Positions 24,688 to 34,529 of a DNA stretch of 64,000 bases are shown here, piece by piece (position 1 is the first letter of the stretch; every line of letters starts with the position of its first letter). The notes below the pieces were generated by a model. It ran no database searches. It worked only from the letters and a program-made list of their open reading frames with translations, and was not told the origin of the DNA. Made by a program: the position numbers and the translations under genes. This stretch comes from Lampris incognitus (lineage: Eukaryota; Chordata; Actinopteri; Lampriformes; Lampridae): positions 103,269,584 through 103,333,583 of the forward strand of contig NC_079212.1 of NCBI RefSeq assembly GCF_029633865.1. The letters are read 5' to 3'.

Positions 24688-25965
24688 GTGATGGTAGTCC
24701 AGCCCATCTCATCAAATCGCCTGAAGGAGCTGCGAGAACACACAGCTGCAGACTCTTCAATGCAAGCTCTCTGCCGCACTATAAAGCAAGGATGGCCCGA
24801 CCGAGCAAGCAGTACTGCAGCCGCTGCAAGACCATTCTTTGCATTCCGGGATGAGCTCACCATCGACAATGACATTGTAATGAAAGGAACAAGAGTGGTC
24901 ATTCCCCAAACACTACAGTCTGAGTACCTGACCATTCTACACAAAGGACATCCTGGGGCCGAAGCAACGAAACGCGGAGCACGCGATGTTGCATTCTGGC
25001 AATCCATGGCAAAGGATGTTGAGAACATGGTCCAAGCCTGCAGTGTGTGCAACAGTCTAAAAGGACATCAACAGAAAGAGCCACTGCAACCCACCCCAAT
25101 CCCAAAACTGCCCTGGTCCACCATCGCCACAAACACCTTCGAGTGGAACAGTCACCACTACCTGGTCTTGGTCGACTCGTACTCAGGGTGGTTTGAAATC
25201 GATCCACTTAAAAACCTCTCTTCACAAAGTGTGGTCAACAAGCTAAAGCGGCACTTCTCAGTCCATGGCGCCCCTGACACTGTCTTTTCAGACAATGGCA
25301 CCCAGTTCTCCAGTCAGACTTTTCGTGAGTTTGCCACAACCTGGGGTTTCCACCACGCCACCAGTCCTGAATACCCACAAGCAAACGGCCTGGCAGAACG
25401 GGCAGTTCAAAGCGCAAAGAGGCTGCTTGAAACTTCAAAGAGAGATGGGACAGATCTACTTCTGAATCTGCTGAACATTCGGAACGTGCCACGAGATACA
25501 ACCCTGGGCTCTCCCGCTCAGCGTCTCCTATCTAGGAGAACACGCACCAGCCTACCTGCCAGCCAGCAGATGTTGGCGCCGTCGTCAAAGGACACTGTAA
25601 CGGTCTGGGCTCAGCTGTCAAAGAAACGGGGAATGCAGAAAGCGCACTATGACAAGTCAAGCAGACCACTGCCTGCACTGGAACCGTCTCAAATGGTCTG
25701 TCTTCAGACTACAAAGGGACATGACAAGATCAGAGTGATCAAAAGGATGTGCAACGAACCTAGATCTTACATCATTGAATCGGAAGGAAAGGAATACAGG
25801 AGAAACCGACGGCACATTCTGCCAGTATCCGAACCTCAACATATCCTCGACCAAAATGAACACATTCCATCAGTGCTTACCAGAGAGCAAGACAAGGATG
25901 GCACTCAAGTGGAACGCATTCCATCAGTATGTGTCTGTGAATGTTCTCATTCATCCAGGCCATGA
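24688..25965 (+). CDS. Ty3/gypsy-like integrase region, open
   Basis: A 425-codon open frame. Zinc-binding part: HKGHPGAEATKRGARD and CSVCNSLKG (HHCC type). Catalytic core: VLVDSYSGWFEI (D), VFSDNGTQFSS (D) and NGLAERAVQSAKR (E), giving the full D,D,E set. A C-terminal domain follows (YRRNRRHILPVSEP). It would insert element DNA into the genome. It is the only intact part of this gypsy copy. The last residues run into an unrelated repeat at about 25925. Confidence 0.8.
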   Translation: MMVVQPISSNRLKELREHTAADSSMQALCRTIKQGWPDRASSTAAAARPFFAFRDELTIDNDIVMKGTRVVIPQTLQSEYLTILHKGHPGAEATKRGARDVAFWQSMAKDVENMVQACSVCNSLKGHQQKEPLQPTPIPKLPWSTIATNTFEWNSHHYLVLVDSYSGWFEIDPLKNLSSQSVVNKLKRHFSVHGAPDTVFSDNGTQFSSQTFREFATTWGFHHATSPEYPQANGLAERAVQSAKRLLETSKRDGTDLLLNLLNIRNVPRDTTLGSPAQRLLSRRTRTSLPASQQMLAPSSKDTVTVWAQLSKKRGMQKAHYDKSSRPLPALEPSQMVCLQTTKGHDKIRVIKRMCNEPRSYIIESEGKEYRRNRRHILPVSEPQHILDQNEHIPSVLTREQDKDGTQVERIPSVCVCECSHSSRP

Positions 25966-26110
25966 TTATCCAAAAGAGTTGAATCGAGTGCAACTGGACT
26001 TGGTATATATTCGTGAAGACGTTGCGCCTCTCATCCAAGAGGCTTCCTCAGTTCGTGCCTTTCTGACTAGACCAAGCTAGTCTGACTGGCTGGTGATGAG
26101 ACTCAGAATT
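25925..26110 (+). repeat. Dispersed fish repeat with a 27-base unit
   Basis: Contains ATCCAAAAGAGTTGAATCGA, GTGCAACTGGACTTGG and GAAGACGTTGCGCCTCTCAT. These strings are common in fish genomes and often form minisatellites. A short piece of the same unit is inserted in the LINE at 59606-59632. Confidence 0.6.
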
Positions 26111-26119
26111 TATCCTCTA

Positions 26120-26181
26120 GGAGTCGTTGTCAGAGCTATTGATATGCGTGGCTCTTTGTGATCCGATGTTTACCAACGCCC
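26120..26181 (+). repeat. 60-bp minisatellite, left part
   Basis: One unit with GAGCTATTGATATGCGTGGC. The array continues at 34530-34700 with a 60-base period; the sushi LTR element split it. Confidence 0.8.
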
Positions 26182-26560
26182 TGTCACGGCCTCTCTCCCT
26201 TGACATCGAGGCGATCGCCCTCTTTCCCTTGACACCTGCTGTCGCCCTCTCTCCCTTGGCATCAAAGCAATCGCCGTTGACACCTGCTGACCCCCCCTTC
26301 ACCCCGGTGCACCAGCTGGCCATCGGATCGGTCGCCCGCTCTCCCTTGGCATCGGGGCGGTCACCGTCACCCTTGGGGGGCCTCTGCCGTGGACCAGTCT
26401 TCGCTGGAACGTTGCCATTCATGGACTTCTGCCTGCCAATCTACCTGCCACCGAGCCAACTCCTGCTCTACCCCTGAGATCGGTCACTTCAATAAAGACT
26501 TGATTTCTTTCCTTACCTGGTTGTCCCATCTGCTTTTGGGTTCGTTCCTGATACGTGACA
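26182..26560 (+). repeat. Sushi element 5' LTR
   Basis: TGTCACGG...ACGTGACA, 379 bases. Relative to the 3' LTR it lacks a 29-base segment between two CTCTCCCTTGACATC repeats, which looks like slippage. AATAAAGA lies near 26493. Confidence 0.92.
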
Positions 26561-26562
26561 GT

Positions 26563-26572
26563 ACGTTCCAGC
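26563..26572 (+). promoter_or_regulatory. Self-priming primer-binding site
   Basis: ACGTTCCAGC directly after the LTR is the exact reverse complement of GCTGGAACGT within the LTR (26403-26412 and 34372-34381). Tf1/sushi elements are known to prime reverse transcription with the 5' end of their own RNA rather than with a tRNA, and no tRNA-type TGG site is present here. Confidence 0.7.
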
Positions 26573-26576
26573 CACT

Positions 26577-27578
26577 ATGGACCCAGCAGACCATTCCACC
26601 ACAGACCTGGCCACGGTCTGCCAGGCTGTAGCCAACCAGGAATCGGTCCTCGGCCAGCACAGCCAGGTGCTACAGGAGATGGCTGACGCCCCCCGTGAGC
26701 TCGGCTCAAAGATCTCCGGAATCCAAACCCAACGTAGTGCCTCCGCTAGCCCGGGACCCGCCCCTCCAGCTCTGCCACCCTCAGCGCCATCAACTTCGGC
26801 TAAGGAACCATGGGTTGCCCCGCCCGATAAGTATGATGGAGATTTTGGACTTTGTCACCCTTTTTTGATGCAGTGTGAGATTGTGTTTAACCAGCAGCCC
26901 CAGTCATATTCCACGGATGGAGCCAAAGTCGCTTACATCATGGGCCTTCTCCGGGGAAGCGCTCTGGATTGGGCTACAGCGGTGTGGGAGATGCGGACCT
27001 CCACTTCCTCATCCTACGCTGAGTTCACCACTGCCTTTCGCCAGGTTTTTGATCATCCCGTGCGGGGAAAGGATGCGTCAAAAAGACTGATCTCTCTCCG
27101 CCAGGGTTCCCGCAGCGTCGCCGACTACTCAGTTGAGTTCCGTACGCTATCAGCGGAGAGCGGATGGAACAACGAGTCACTCCAGGCCAGGTTTTCCAAC
27201 AGTCTAAGCGAATCCATAAAGGACGAATTGGTTTCCTACCCCGAGCCTGGAGGGTTGGAGGAATTGGTTACCCTGGCCATTCGTGTGGACAACTGTCTCC
27301 GGGAGCGGAGGAGAGAGAGGACGCGCCGCTTTCCTGGTCACAACAACTTTCCACGGGCCACACCTCCAAACTCTGGGGGCCGAGCTCGCTCGACTGAGGC
27401 TGCCGTCCTCCGAGAAAGCCCGAGGCGTGACTCTTCCCCAGCTTCGGAGCCGATGCAACTCGGCCGTTTCCGGCTCAACCCGGAGGAGCGTCAACGCCGC
27501 ATCACCGAGAACAGCTGCTTGTATTGTGGTCAGCCTGATCACTTTCTCGCCTCCTGCCCTCACCGTCCGTCAAACTAG
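26577..27578 (+). CDS. Sushi-type Gag
   Basis: 333 codons from an ATG 16 bases after the LTR. The order is an N-terminal helical part (MDPADHSTTD), a capsid-like core with DKYDGDFGLCHPFLMQCEIVF and SALDWATAVWE, a basic segment, and a C-terminal CCHC knuckle CLYCGQPDHFLASC. This is the Gag type from which mammalian PEG10 and RTL proteins were domesticated. It forms the particle that packages element RNA. Intact in this copy. The stop at 27576 overlaps the pol frame, which continues in -1. Confidence 0.9.
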   Translation: MDPADHSTTDLATVCQAVANQESVLGQHSQVLQEMADAPRELGSKISGIQTQRSASASPGPAPPALPPSAPSTSAKEPWVAPPDKYDGDFGLCHPFLMQCEIVFNQQPQSYSTDGAKVAYIMGLLRGSALDWATAVWEMRTSTSSSYAEFTTAFRQVFDHPVRGKDASKRLISLRQGSRSVADYSVEFRTLSAESGWNNESLQARFSNSLSESIKDELVSYPEPGGLEELVTLAIRVDNCLRERRRERTRRFPGHNNFPRATPPNSGGRARSTEAAVLRESPRRDSSPASEPMQLGRFRLNPEERQRRITENSCLYCGQPDHFLASCPHRPSN

Positions 27579-28200
27579 CAGGCTCACGAGGGAGGAGGAG
27601 GATCCTTGTGAGCCCAACTGTCTGCCCTCTGTCTCCTCGTCCACGTACCCAGTTGCAAGCTACCATCAGTTTTAAAGGTCAGTCCACTAAACTTTTGGCT
27701 TTAATTGACTCTGGAGCTGATGAAAGCTTTTTGGATGCAAGTGTTGTGAAGCAGTTAGGTCTTGCCACTGTGAGTCTGGACCAGCCTCTTGAAGCTAATG
27801 CCCTGGATGGACGTCTCCTGGCCCGGATAACCTCTAAGACCGAGCCTGTGCGCCTCCTGTTGTCGGGAAACAATCAAGAGGAGTTAAGTTTTTTTGTTAT
27901 CAATTCTCCATTTGTTCCCATTATACTTGGTCATCCCTGGCTGGTTAAGCATAGTCCCCATATTGATTGGTCATCGGCCAGAATTTCAAGTTGGAGTCCC
28001 GTCTGTCATGCCATATGCCTCCAGTCTGCTCTGCCTCAGTCTGTCCCCTGTCAGGTGTCAAGCTCTGAGACCTCTGACCTGTCACTTGTGCCTCCAGAGT
28101 ACCATGACCTCCAAGCCATGTTCAACAAGCAGCAGGCTCTCTCCCTGCCTCCTCATCGCCCCTATGATATTGCTATTGACCTGCTGCTGGCGCTCCCCTC
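27560..28200 (+). CDS. Sushi-type protease region of Pol
   Basis: Open in the -1 frame relative to gag and without a needed start codon across the gag end, so expression by -1 frameshifting is likely. Contains [17 protein letters not shown], the aspartic protease site (D-S-G), and [20 protein letters not shown], typical of the segment before RT. The frame is lost at about 28190, where the RT begins in another frame. No classic slippery heptamer was identified. Confidence 0.82.
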
Positions 28201-29700
28201 CCCAGCAGTTGTCTATATAGCCTCTCCAAGCCTGAGCGGGAGTCCATGGAGAGGTACATCACGGACTCCTTGGTGGCTGGTCTTATTCGCCCTTCATCAT
28301 CACCCCTTGGTGCGGGGTTCTTTTTTGTGGCCAAGAAGGACAAAACCCTCCAGCCGTGTATTGACTATAGAGGCCTAAATAACATCACAGTCAAGAATAA
28401 GTACCCTCTGCCCCTCATGACTTCTGCTTTTGATTCTCTCCAGGGAGCCACAGTGTTCACTAAACTAGACCTCCGCAATGCTTACCACCTGGTCCGGGTT
28501 CGAGACGGAGATGAATGGAAGACTGCCTTCGACACCCCCCTGGGGCATTTTGAATATCTGGTGATGCCATTTGGTCTCACTAATGCCCCAGCTGTCTTCC
28601 AGAGTCTGGTCAATGACGTCCTACGTGACATGTTGGATCGTTTCGTTTTTGTTTACCTGGATGATATCCTGATTTTTTCCAGAGACCTGTCAGAGCATGT
28701 CATGCACGTCTGCCAAGTCCTTCAATGGCTTCTGGAGAACCACCTTTTCGTAAAAGCAGAGAAGTGTGAATTCCATGCCCCTTCAGTCACCTTCCTGGGC
28801 TACATCGTGGCTGATGGGCAGGTGAGAATGGACCCCGCCAAGGTCAGAGCGGTTCTTGAGTGGCCAAGCCCGACCAGCCGTAAGCAGCTTCAGAGGTTCC
28901 TCGGTTTTGCCAACTTCTACAGACAGATCATCCGCAATTACAGCCGCGTTGCGGCCCCACTAACCGCCCCTACCTCCACCTCCAGACAATTCCTGTGGAC
29001 CCCTGTAGCAGAGGCAGCTTTCCAAGCCCTCAAGCACCGCTTCACCACAGCTCCTATCCTCATCCAGCCAGACCCAACCAAGCAGTTCGTTGTAGAAGTG
29101 GACGCCTCTGAGATTGGGGTGGGGGCGGTCCTTTCTCAGCGCTCCAATGAGGATGGCAAGACACACCCCTGTGCCTTCCTGTCTCGCCGTCTCTCCCCAG
29201 CTGAAAGGAACTATGATGTGGGGAATCGTGAGCTCCTGGCGGTGAAATTGGCACTGGAGGAATGGCGACATTTTCTGGAGGGGTCTGAGCTTCCTTTTAT
29301 AGTGTGGACTGACCATAAGAACCTGGAATACATCCAGTCAGCAAAGCGACTCACCGCGCGCCAAGCCAGGTGGGCGCTCTTTTTCGGTCATTTTAATTTT
29401 TCTTTGACTTACAGACCTGGCTCCAGGAATGCCAAGCCCGATGCTCTGTCTCGTGTGCATGGGGAGGAGTCTGAGCCCAAGCTCCAACCTGACACCATCG
29501 TTCCCTCTACCTGTGTGGTTGCGGCTGTGGCTGTCACCTGGAACATTGAAAGGGAGGTCATGGCAGCACAACAGACTCAGCCTGACCCAGGTAACGGTCC
29601 CCCTGGGTGCTTGTTTGTTCCAGATGCTGTCAAATCTAGTGTGCTGCAGTGGGCTCACTCTTCCAAACTTACCTGCCATCCTGGAGTAACCGGACCCTAG
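28200..29700 (+). CDS. Sushi-type reverse transcriptase and RNase H
   Basis: Open from before 28246 to 29700. [53 protein letters not shown], and [11 protein letters not shown] with the YLDD catalytic box. RNase [39 protein letters not shown] and [10 protein letters not shown]. The tether [15 protein letters not shown] follows. It starts after a frame break relative to the protease and ends with a frame break before the integrase. These enzymes copy the RNA and degrade the template strand. Confidence 0.9.
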
Positions 29701-30051
29701 CCTTCCTCCGTAGGCGGTTCTGGTGGTCTTCCATGATGGAGGATACTGGGTCTTTTGTTTCTGCCTGTCCTGTTTGTGCCCAGAATAAGCCCTCCACTCG
29801 GGCCAGTGCCGGTCTGCTGCGCCCCCTGCCTGTTCCACACCGTCCCTGGTCACATCTGTCCTTGGATTTCGTCTCTGGTCTGCCCGCCTCCGACGGTAAC
29901 ACCGTTGTACTGACTGTTGTTGATCGCTTCAGTAAATTTGTTCATTTTTTGCCCTTGTCTAAACTGCCTTCGGCTCGAGAGACTACGGATCTGCTGGTCA
30001 GGGAGGTTTTCCGGGTCCACGGTCTTCCCCGTGATATAGTGTCTGACCGTG
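29649..30051 (+). pseudogene. Sushi-type integrase, N-terminal part
   Basis: Contains the zinc-binding CPVCAQNK, the first catalytic aspartate in [16 protein letters not shown], and the second in [10 protein letters not shown]. It is cut there by the mag-type element at 30057. The remainder lies at 33241 onward. Confidence 0.85.
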
Positions 30052-30257
30052 GCCCCTGTTATGTCTGCACACATCGACAGTGCTGTATTTGATTTGGTGC
30101 TGTTCTATTGTGCTGGGATCGATTGGTGATGCCTGCGGGCTCTGGGTTGTTTGATCGGGTCTGCCTTTGATGCTGTGTCAGTCTAAATAAAGAATGCCAC
30201 GGAGAGGTTGTGTCGAGCGACAGCGCTGTGTCCTGAAGTGATTTAAAAATACAATAT

Positions 30258-30270
30258 TGGCGACGAGGAT
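30258..30270 (+). promoter_or_regulatory. Primer-binding site, tRNA-Ser type
   Basis: TGGCGACGAGGAT after the 5' LTR is complementary to the 3' end ATCCTCGTCGCCA recalled for tRNA-Ser(GCT). Confidence 0.7.
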
Positions 30271-32206
30271 GGCTGATATCTCTCTCCCACCACCTGCCCC
30301 CTTCCTGGCATTACCTGGCGAGCCTCCGGTACCATGGACTCGCTGGCTACATAGTTTTGAAAATTACATCATCGCCTCAGGGCTCGACGACGTGAGCCAG
30401 GCTAGGAAGACGGCTTTGTTGCTACACTGCTTGGGAGCAGAGGGTCATCGCGTGCTCGGGACTCTGGGGAACGTCACAAGCTTTGACGAAGCTGTGGGAC
30501 TTATGAGCACCCATTTCGCTGCTCCACAGAGAGCCCTCCTTCGGCGATTTATATTCCGTCAGCGACACCAACTGCCTGGTGAGTCTGTGCGGCAGTACGT
30601 AGCTAATTTGCGAGGGCTAGCTAGCTCATGCAAGTTTGGCGCGCTTCAGGACGAGATGGTTCGCGACCAGCTAATCGAACACACCAACAACGCAAAGGTG
30701 CGTGAGACTCTCCTGCTGGAAAAAGACGATCTGCTGCTGTCCAGAGCAATTACCATCGCACTACAGGTTGAGGGAGCAGCTGAGTGTGCTGCTATGCTAA
30801 ATACCCAGCAAGTGGCCACCTCCAGTCAAGCTGCCAACGACTCCTCCCTCTACTCACGGCTTCCCCTCGGAACGCAACCCAGCCAGAGCGAGGCGGGCGC
30901 CGACTCCACTGGGGACGTCTTGCAACTGCAACGACGGCGTTCTCGGCCCCGCCCTCAACAGTCCTGTGGTAACTGTGGGTCTCGGTCTCATGTTTCAAGG
31001 GCTCAGAACTGCCCTGCCCGTGGCCAGACATGCCGTAGCTGCGGTAAGCACAATCACTTTGCCAACGTCTGTCGATCTTCCCCGGCTGGGTCAGAGGGCC
31101 ACACCCCCCAGTCTTCAACCGCCGTCATTCACAAGGTGAGCTCTGGGCCAGTGTCATTCAAATCATGCACAGTCAACATTAATGATGTGTGCATCCCCCT
31201 GCTGTTGGACACCGGTGCAAGTGTGTCTCTCCTGAATGTTGATACCTACAGTCAATTTTTCGGTTCACTGCCACTGTCTGCACCCTCAGCTGTCCTCTGT
31301 GGGTATGGTGACTCCAAAATCGATCTGGTTGGCTCTCTCCAATTGACTGTCTGCTATGGAACCAAGCTGGTGCCCAATGCAGTTTTTCATGTGGCACGCC
31401 GTGGGGCCAACCTGATGGGCCTGGACCTGTTCTCCGCTCTGGGGTTCTCCCTCTTAGACACAAGGGGGGCAGCAATCCTGACTGTTGCCACACCTTGGCA
31501 GCAGAAGTGGCCATCGCTGTTTATGGGGCTGGGCTGCCTCTCTGCCTTCGCCCATCAACCTCTCCTCAACCCTGCTGTGAAATCTGTCATCCAACCACTG
31601 CGCCGCATCCCGTTGGCTCTCCGTGATCGGGTCTCCGCCGAGCTGCAACAACTGCTGGAAGCCGGCATCATTGAACCGGTGGACACGTCACCTTGGGTCT
31701 CAAACCTCGTGGTGGCTAAGAAGAAGTCGGGGGGCCTGCGTGTCTGCGTCGATCTACGTGCAGTAAATAAGGCGGTGGTCCCTGATAAGTATCCACTGCC
31801 CACCTCAGAAGAACTCACTGCTCAGTTCTATGGCTCTGAGGTGTTCTCCAAGCTCGACCTCAGACAGGGGTACTTACAGGTGCCCCTCCACCCCAGCAGC
31901 CGAAACCTCACAACCTTTGTAACACATGCAGGAGTGTTTCGCTACACCAGGATGCCTTTCGGTCTCAGCTCCGCCCCTAGCTGCTTCCAGAAAATCATGG
32001 TCTCCATGCTGGCTGGGATACTGGGCGTGGCCATTTATCTGGACGATATAGTGGTGCATGGGCCCACCAGTGAAATCCACGACAAGCGCCTCAACATGGT
32101 CTTCGCAGCCCTGTCCAAGCACAAGCTAACTCTCAATGCTGAGAAATGTGTCCTCTCTGTGCCAGCCATCGACTTCGTGGGGTTCCGGCTGTCAGCGAGC
32201 CGTTAA
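30269..32206 (+). CDS. Mag-type Gag-protease-RT fusion, truncated
   Basis: One open frame of 645 codons from ATG 30269. Gag part: RWLHSFENYIIASGLDDVSQ, then FIFRQRHQLPGESVRQYVAN, and two knuckles, CGNCGSRSHVSRAQNC (odd) and CRSCGKHNHFANVC. Protease LLLDTGASVSLLNVD. RT: VCVDLRAVNKAVVPDKYPLP, VFSKLDLRQGYLQVPL, MPFGLSSAPSCFQKIM and AIYLDDIVVHGP. It ends early at VGFRLSASR with a stop. Gag and pol in one frame is normal for mag-like elements. Confidence 0.88.
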   Translation: MADISLPPPAPFLALPGEPPVPWTRWLHSFENYIIASGLDDVSQARKTALLLHCLGAEGHRVLGTLGNVTSFDEAVGLMSTHFAAPQRALLRRFIFRQRHQLPGESVRQYVANLRGLASSCKFGALQDEMVRDQLIEHTNNAKVRETLLLEKDDLLLSRAITIALQVEGAAECAAMLNTQQVATSSQAANDSSLYSRLPLGTQPSQSEAGADSTGDVLQLQRRRSRPRPQQSCGNCGSRSHVSRAQNCPARGQTCRSCGKHNHFANVCRSSPAGSEGHTPQSSTAVIHKVSSGPVSFKSCTVNINDVCIPLLLDTGASVSLLNVDTYSQFFGSLPLSAPSAVLCGYGDSKIDLVGSLQLTVCYGTKLVPNAVFHVARRGANLMGLDLFSALGFSLLDTRGAAILTVATPWQQKWPSLFMGLGCLSAFAHQPLLNPAVKSVIQPLRRIPLALRDRVSAELQQLLEAGIIEPVDTSPWVSNLVVAKKKSGGLRVCVDLRAVNKAVVPDKYPLPTSEELTAQFYGSEVFSKLDLRQGYLQVPLHPSSRNLTTFVTHAGVFRYTRMPFGLSSAPSCFQKIMVSMLAGILGVAIYLDDIVVHGPTSEIHDKRLNMVFAALSKHKLTLNAEKCVLSVPAIDFVGFRLSASR

Positions 32207-33030
32207 ACTCCACTACAATCCAACGTGGACGCCATTCAGGCCATCCCTGAGCCCAGCTCGGCCGCCCAGGTCGCCTCCTTCCTGGGTATGACAAGTTATT
32301 ACCTGAAGGTTTCTTCCCCAGTACTCTGCGACCACAGCCCCCCTGCGCCAGCTGCTGCGTAAGGACGAGCCATGGGTGTGGTCAAAGGCATGCAGTGACG
32401 CTGTGCGTGATCTCAAGACTCAACTGACTTCACCACCAGTGTTGGCTCACTTCGACATCTCCAGCTCCACCTTTGTGACCTGTGACGCGTCAGCCACAGC
32501 GATAGGGGCTGTGCTGTCTCAAACCCAGAACGGTGTGGAGAAGCCCATTGCCTTCGCCTCCCGTGCCCTCAACCTGACCGAGCAGCGGTACTCCGTGGTT
32601 GAGCGTGAGGCGTTAGCCTGTATCTGGGCTTGTGAAAGGTGGCACCTCTACCTCTATGGCCGCTCCTTCACCCTCAGGACAGATCATCAGGCCCTGACAG
32701 CGCTGCTGTCCACAGCTGGGCCCAGCCACTTACCTCCTCAGCGATGGCACTCGGTGGCACTCCAGTCGTCTACGGAAGGTGTCAGCTCCGCCGCACACAG
32801 CTGGTGACACAACCATAGCCATTCCCTCAGCATGGCGAGACGCCCCGGGGCTTCATGCAGCTCCTACACGGGCCCCAGACATTCCTGGGCCTCAGCTTCC
32901 CCTGCCTTCTCCCTCCCCACCTCGGCCTGCCCAGCCTCAGGCCGCCCCGCGACCTGTTCGCACACGTTTACGCCCTGGCCACCTAGAGGACTTTGTGTCA
33001 ACCTTTCATGTTTGAAATCCTGCCGGGGGG
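32207..33030 (+). pseudogene. Mag-type RNase H remnant, integrase deleted
   Basis: After the stop the sequence still encodes KDEPWVWSKACSDAVRDLK, then FVTCDASATAIGAVLSQ and HLYLYGRSFTLRTDHQAL (RNase H) at 32330-32710. About 32750 it jumps to a proline-rich C-terminal tail ending LEDFVSTFHV. No zinc-binding or D,D,E integrase sequence lies between. Confidence 0.85.
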
Positions 33031-33240
33031 GGGGATGTTATGTCTGCACACATCGACAGTGCTGCATTTGATTTGGTGCTGTTCTATTGTGCTGGGATCG
33101 ATTGGTGATGCCTGCGGGCTCTGGATTGTTTGATCGGGTCTGCCTTTGATGCTGTGTCAGTCTAAATAAAGAATGCCACGGAGAGGTTGTGTCGAGCGAC
33201 AGCGCTGTGTCCTGAAGTGATTTAAAAATACAATAGCCCC

Positions 33241-34122
33241 CAGTTCACTTCTGTGGTCTGGAAGGCTTTCTGCTCTGCCATCGGTGCCACCATCAGCCTG
33301 TCATCGGGGTTCCATCCTCAGACCAACGGCCAGACCGAGAGGGCCAACCAGGCATTGGAGACTGTTCTCCGCTGTCTGGTGTCTGCCAACCCATCCTCTT
33401 GGTCCTCACAACTTCCCTGGGTAGAATATGCCCATAACACCTTGCCATCATCTGCTACTGGGTTGTCCCCTTTTCAATGCCTTTACGGCTATCAGCCCCC
33501 CCTTTTTCCTTCTCAAGAGGTAGACATTCCGGTCCCGTCTGTCCAGGCCCATGTCCGTCGGTGCTGTCGGACCTGGCGGCAAGCCCGTGCTGCACTGCTC
33601 AGGGCCTCCGGCCGTTACCAGCGCTTGGCGGATCGTCATCGCACCCCTGCTCCGGACTACTCCCCCGGTGACCAGATATGGCTCTCTACCAAGGACCTAC
33701 CCTTGAAATCGGACGCTAAAAAACTTTCCCCCAGGTATATTGGTCCCTTTTCCATTGTCAAAGTCATTAACCCCTCTGTGGTCCATCTGAAGCTGCCCCG
33801 CACTCTCCGGGTTCACCCTTCCTTCCATGTGTCCTGCCTCAAACCTGTCTCTACCAGCCCTCTAGTTCCCCCGGCCCCCCCGCCCCCACCTCATCGTATG
33901 ATCAATGATCATCCTGCTTACGCTGTTCGTCGTCTGCTGGACTCTCGTCGCCGCGGTCGTGGCCTGCAGTATCTCGTTGACTGGGAGGGATATGGCCCAG
34001 AGGAAAGGTGTTGGGTTCCTCGTCACCTTGTCCTGGACGCGAACCTCATCCGGGACTTCCACAGGACGCACCCTGACGGGCCTGGTAGGTCGCCCGGTGG
34101 CGCCCCTCGGAGGGGGGGTACT
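33241..34122 (+). pseudogene. Sushi-type integrase C-terminal part and chromodomain
   Basis: Resumes at [10 protein letters not shown] and includes [20 protein letters not shown], with the last catalytic glutamate. The C-terminal domain follows ([28 protein letters not shown]). A chromodomain at about 33918-34075 reads [20 protein letters not shown], then [14 protein letters not shown]. Chromodomains guide integration of chromoviruses to certain chromatin. Separated from its N-terminal half by 3.2 kb of mag element. Confidence 0.88.
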
Positions 34123-34529
34123 GTCACGGCCTCTCTCCCTTGACATCAAAGCAGTCGCCCGCTCTCCCTTGACATCGAGGCGATCGCCCTCTTTCCCTTG
34201 ACACCTTCTGTCGCCCTCTCTCCCTTGGCATCAAAGCAATCGCCCTTGACACCTGCTGACCCCCCCTTCACCCCGGTTCACCAGCTGGCCATCGGAGTGG
34301 TCGCCCGCTCTCCCTTGGCATCGGGGCGGTCACCGTCACCCTTGGGGGGCCTCTGCTGTGGACCAGTCTTCGCTGGAACGTCGCCATTCATGGACTTCTG
34401 CCTGCCAGTCTACCTGCCACCGAGCCAACTCCTGCTCTACCCCTGAGATCGGTCACTTCAATAAAGACTTGATTTCTTCCCTTACCTGGTTGTCCCGTCT
34501 GCTTTTGGGTTCGTTCCTGATACGTGACA
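34122..34529 (+). repeat. Sushi element 3' LTR
   Basis: 408 bases, preceded by a purine tract CGGAGGGGGGGTA. Retains the 29-base segment missing in the 5' LTR. Confidence 0.92.

Larger units (their letters stand above)
30057..33235 (+). mobile_element. Mag-type Ty3/gypsy LTR retrotransposon nested in the sushi integrase
   Basis: 200-base LTRs at 30057-30256 and 33036-33235 differ at only two positions that I can see. Target duplication GCCCC at 30052-30056 and 33236-33240. Starts TGTTATG and ends ACAATA. Encodes gag, protease, RT and a partial RNase H, but the integrase is gone. It would need an integrase in trans. Confidence 0.92.
26182..34529 (+). mobile_element. Sushi-type (Tf1/sushi group) Ty3/gypsy LTR retrotransposon with nested insertion
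   Basis: Bounded by LTRs 26182-26560 and 34122-34529 and by the 5-base duplication CGCCC (26177-26181 and 34530-34534). Internal order is gag, protease, RT, RNase H, integrase and chromodomain, as in sushi elements of fish, the group from which mammalian PEG10/RTL genes derive. Gag and pol overlap with pol in the -1 frame. Two frame breaks in pol (near 28190 and 29690) and a mag-type element in the integrase make the copy inactive. It inserted in a 60-bp minisatellite. Confidence 0.92.

Noticed and set aside
26127-26631. ORFs in the sushi LTR and minisatellite
   Set aside because: Repeat-driven frames without domain content.
28960-29853. Minus-strand ORFs of 64-171 codons
   Set aside because: Shadows of the sushi RT/RNase H frame.
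26577-34122. A vertebrate retrovirus
   Set aside because: Chromodomain, sushi-type Gag and absence of an env gene place it with Ty3/gypsy retrotransposons.
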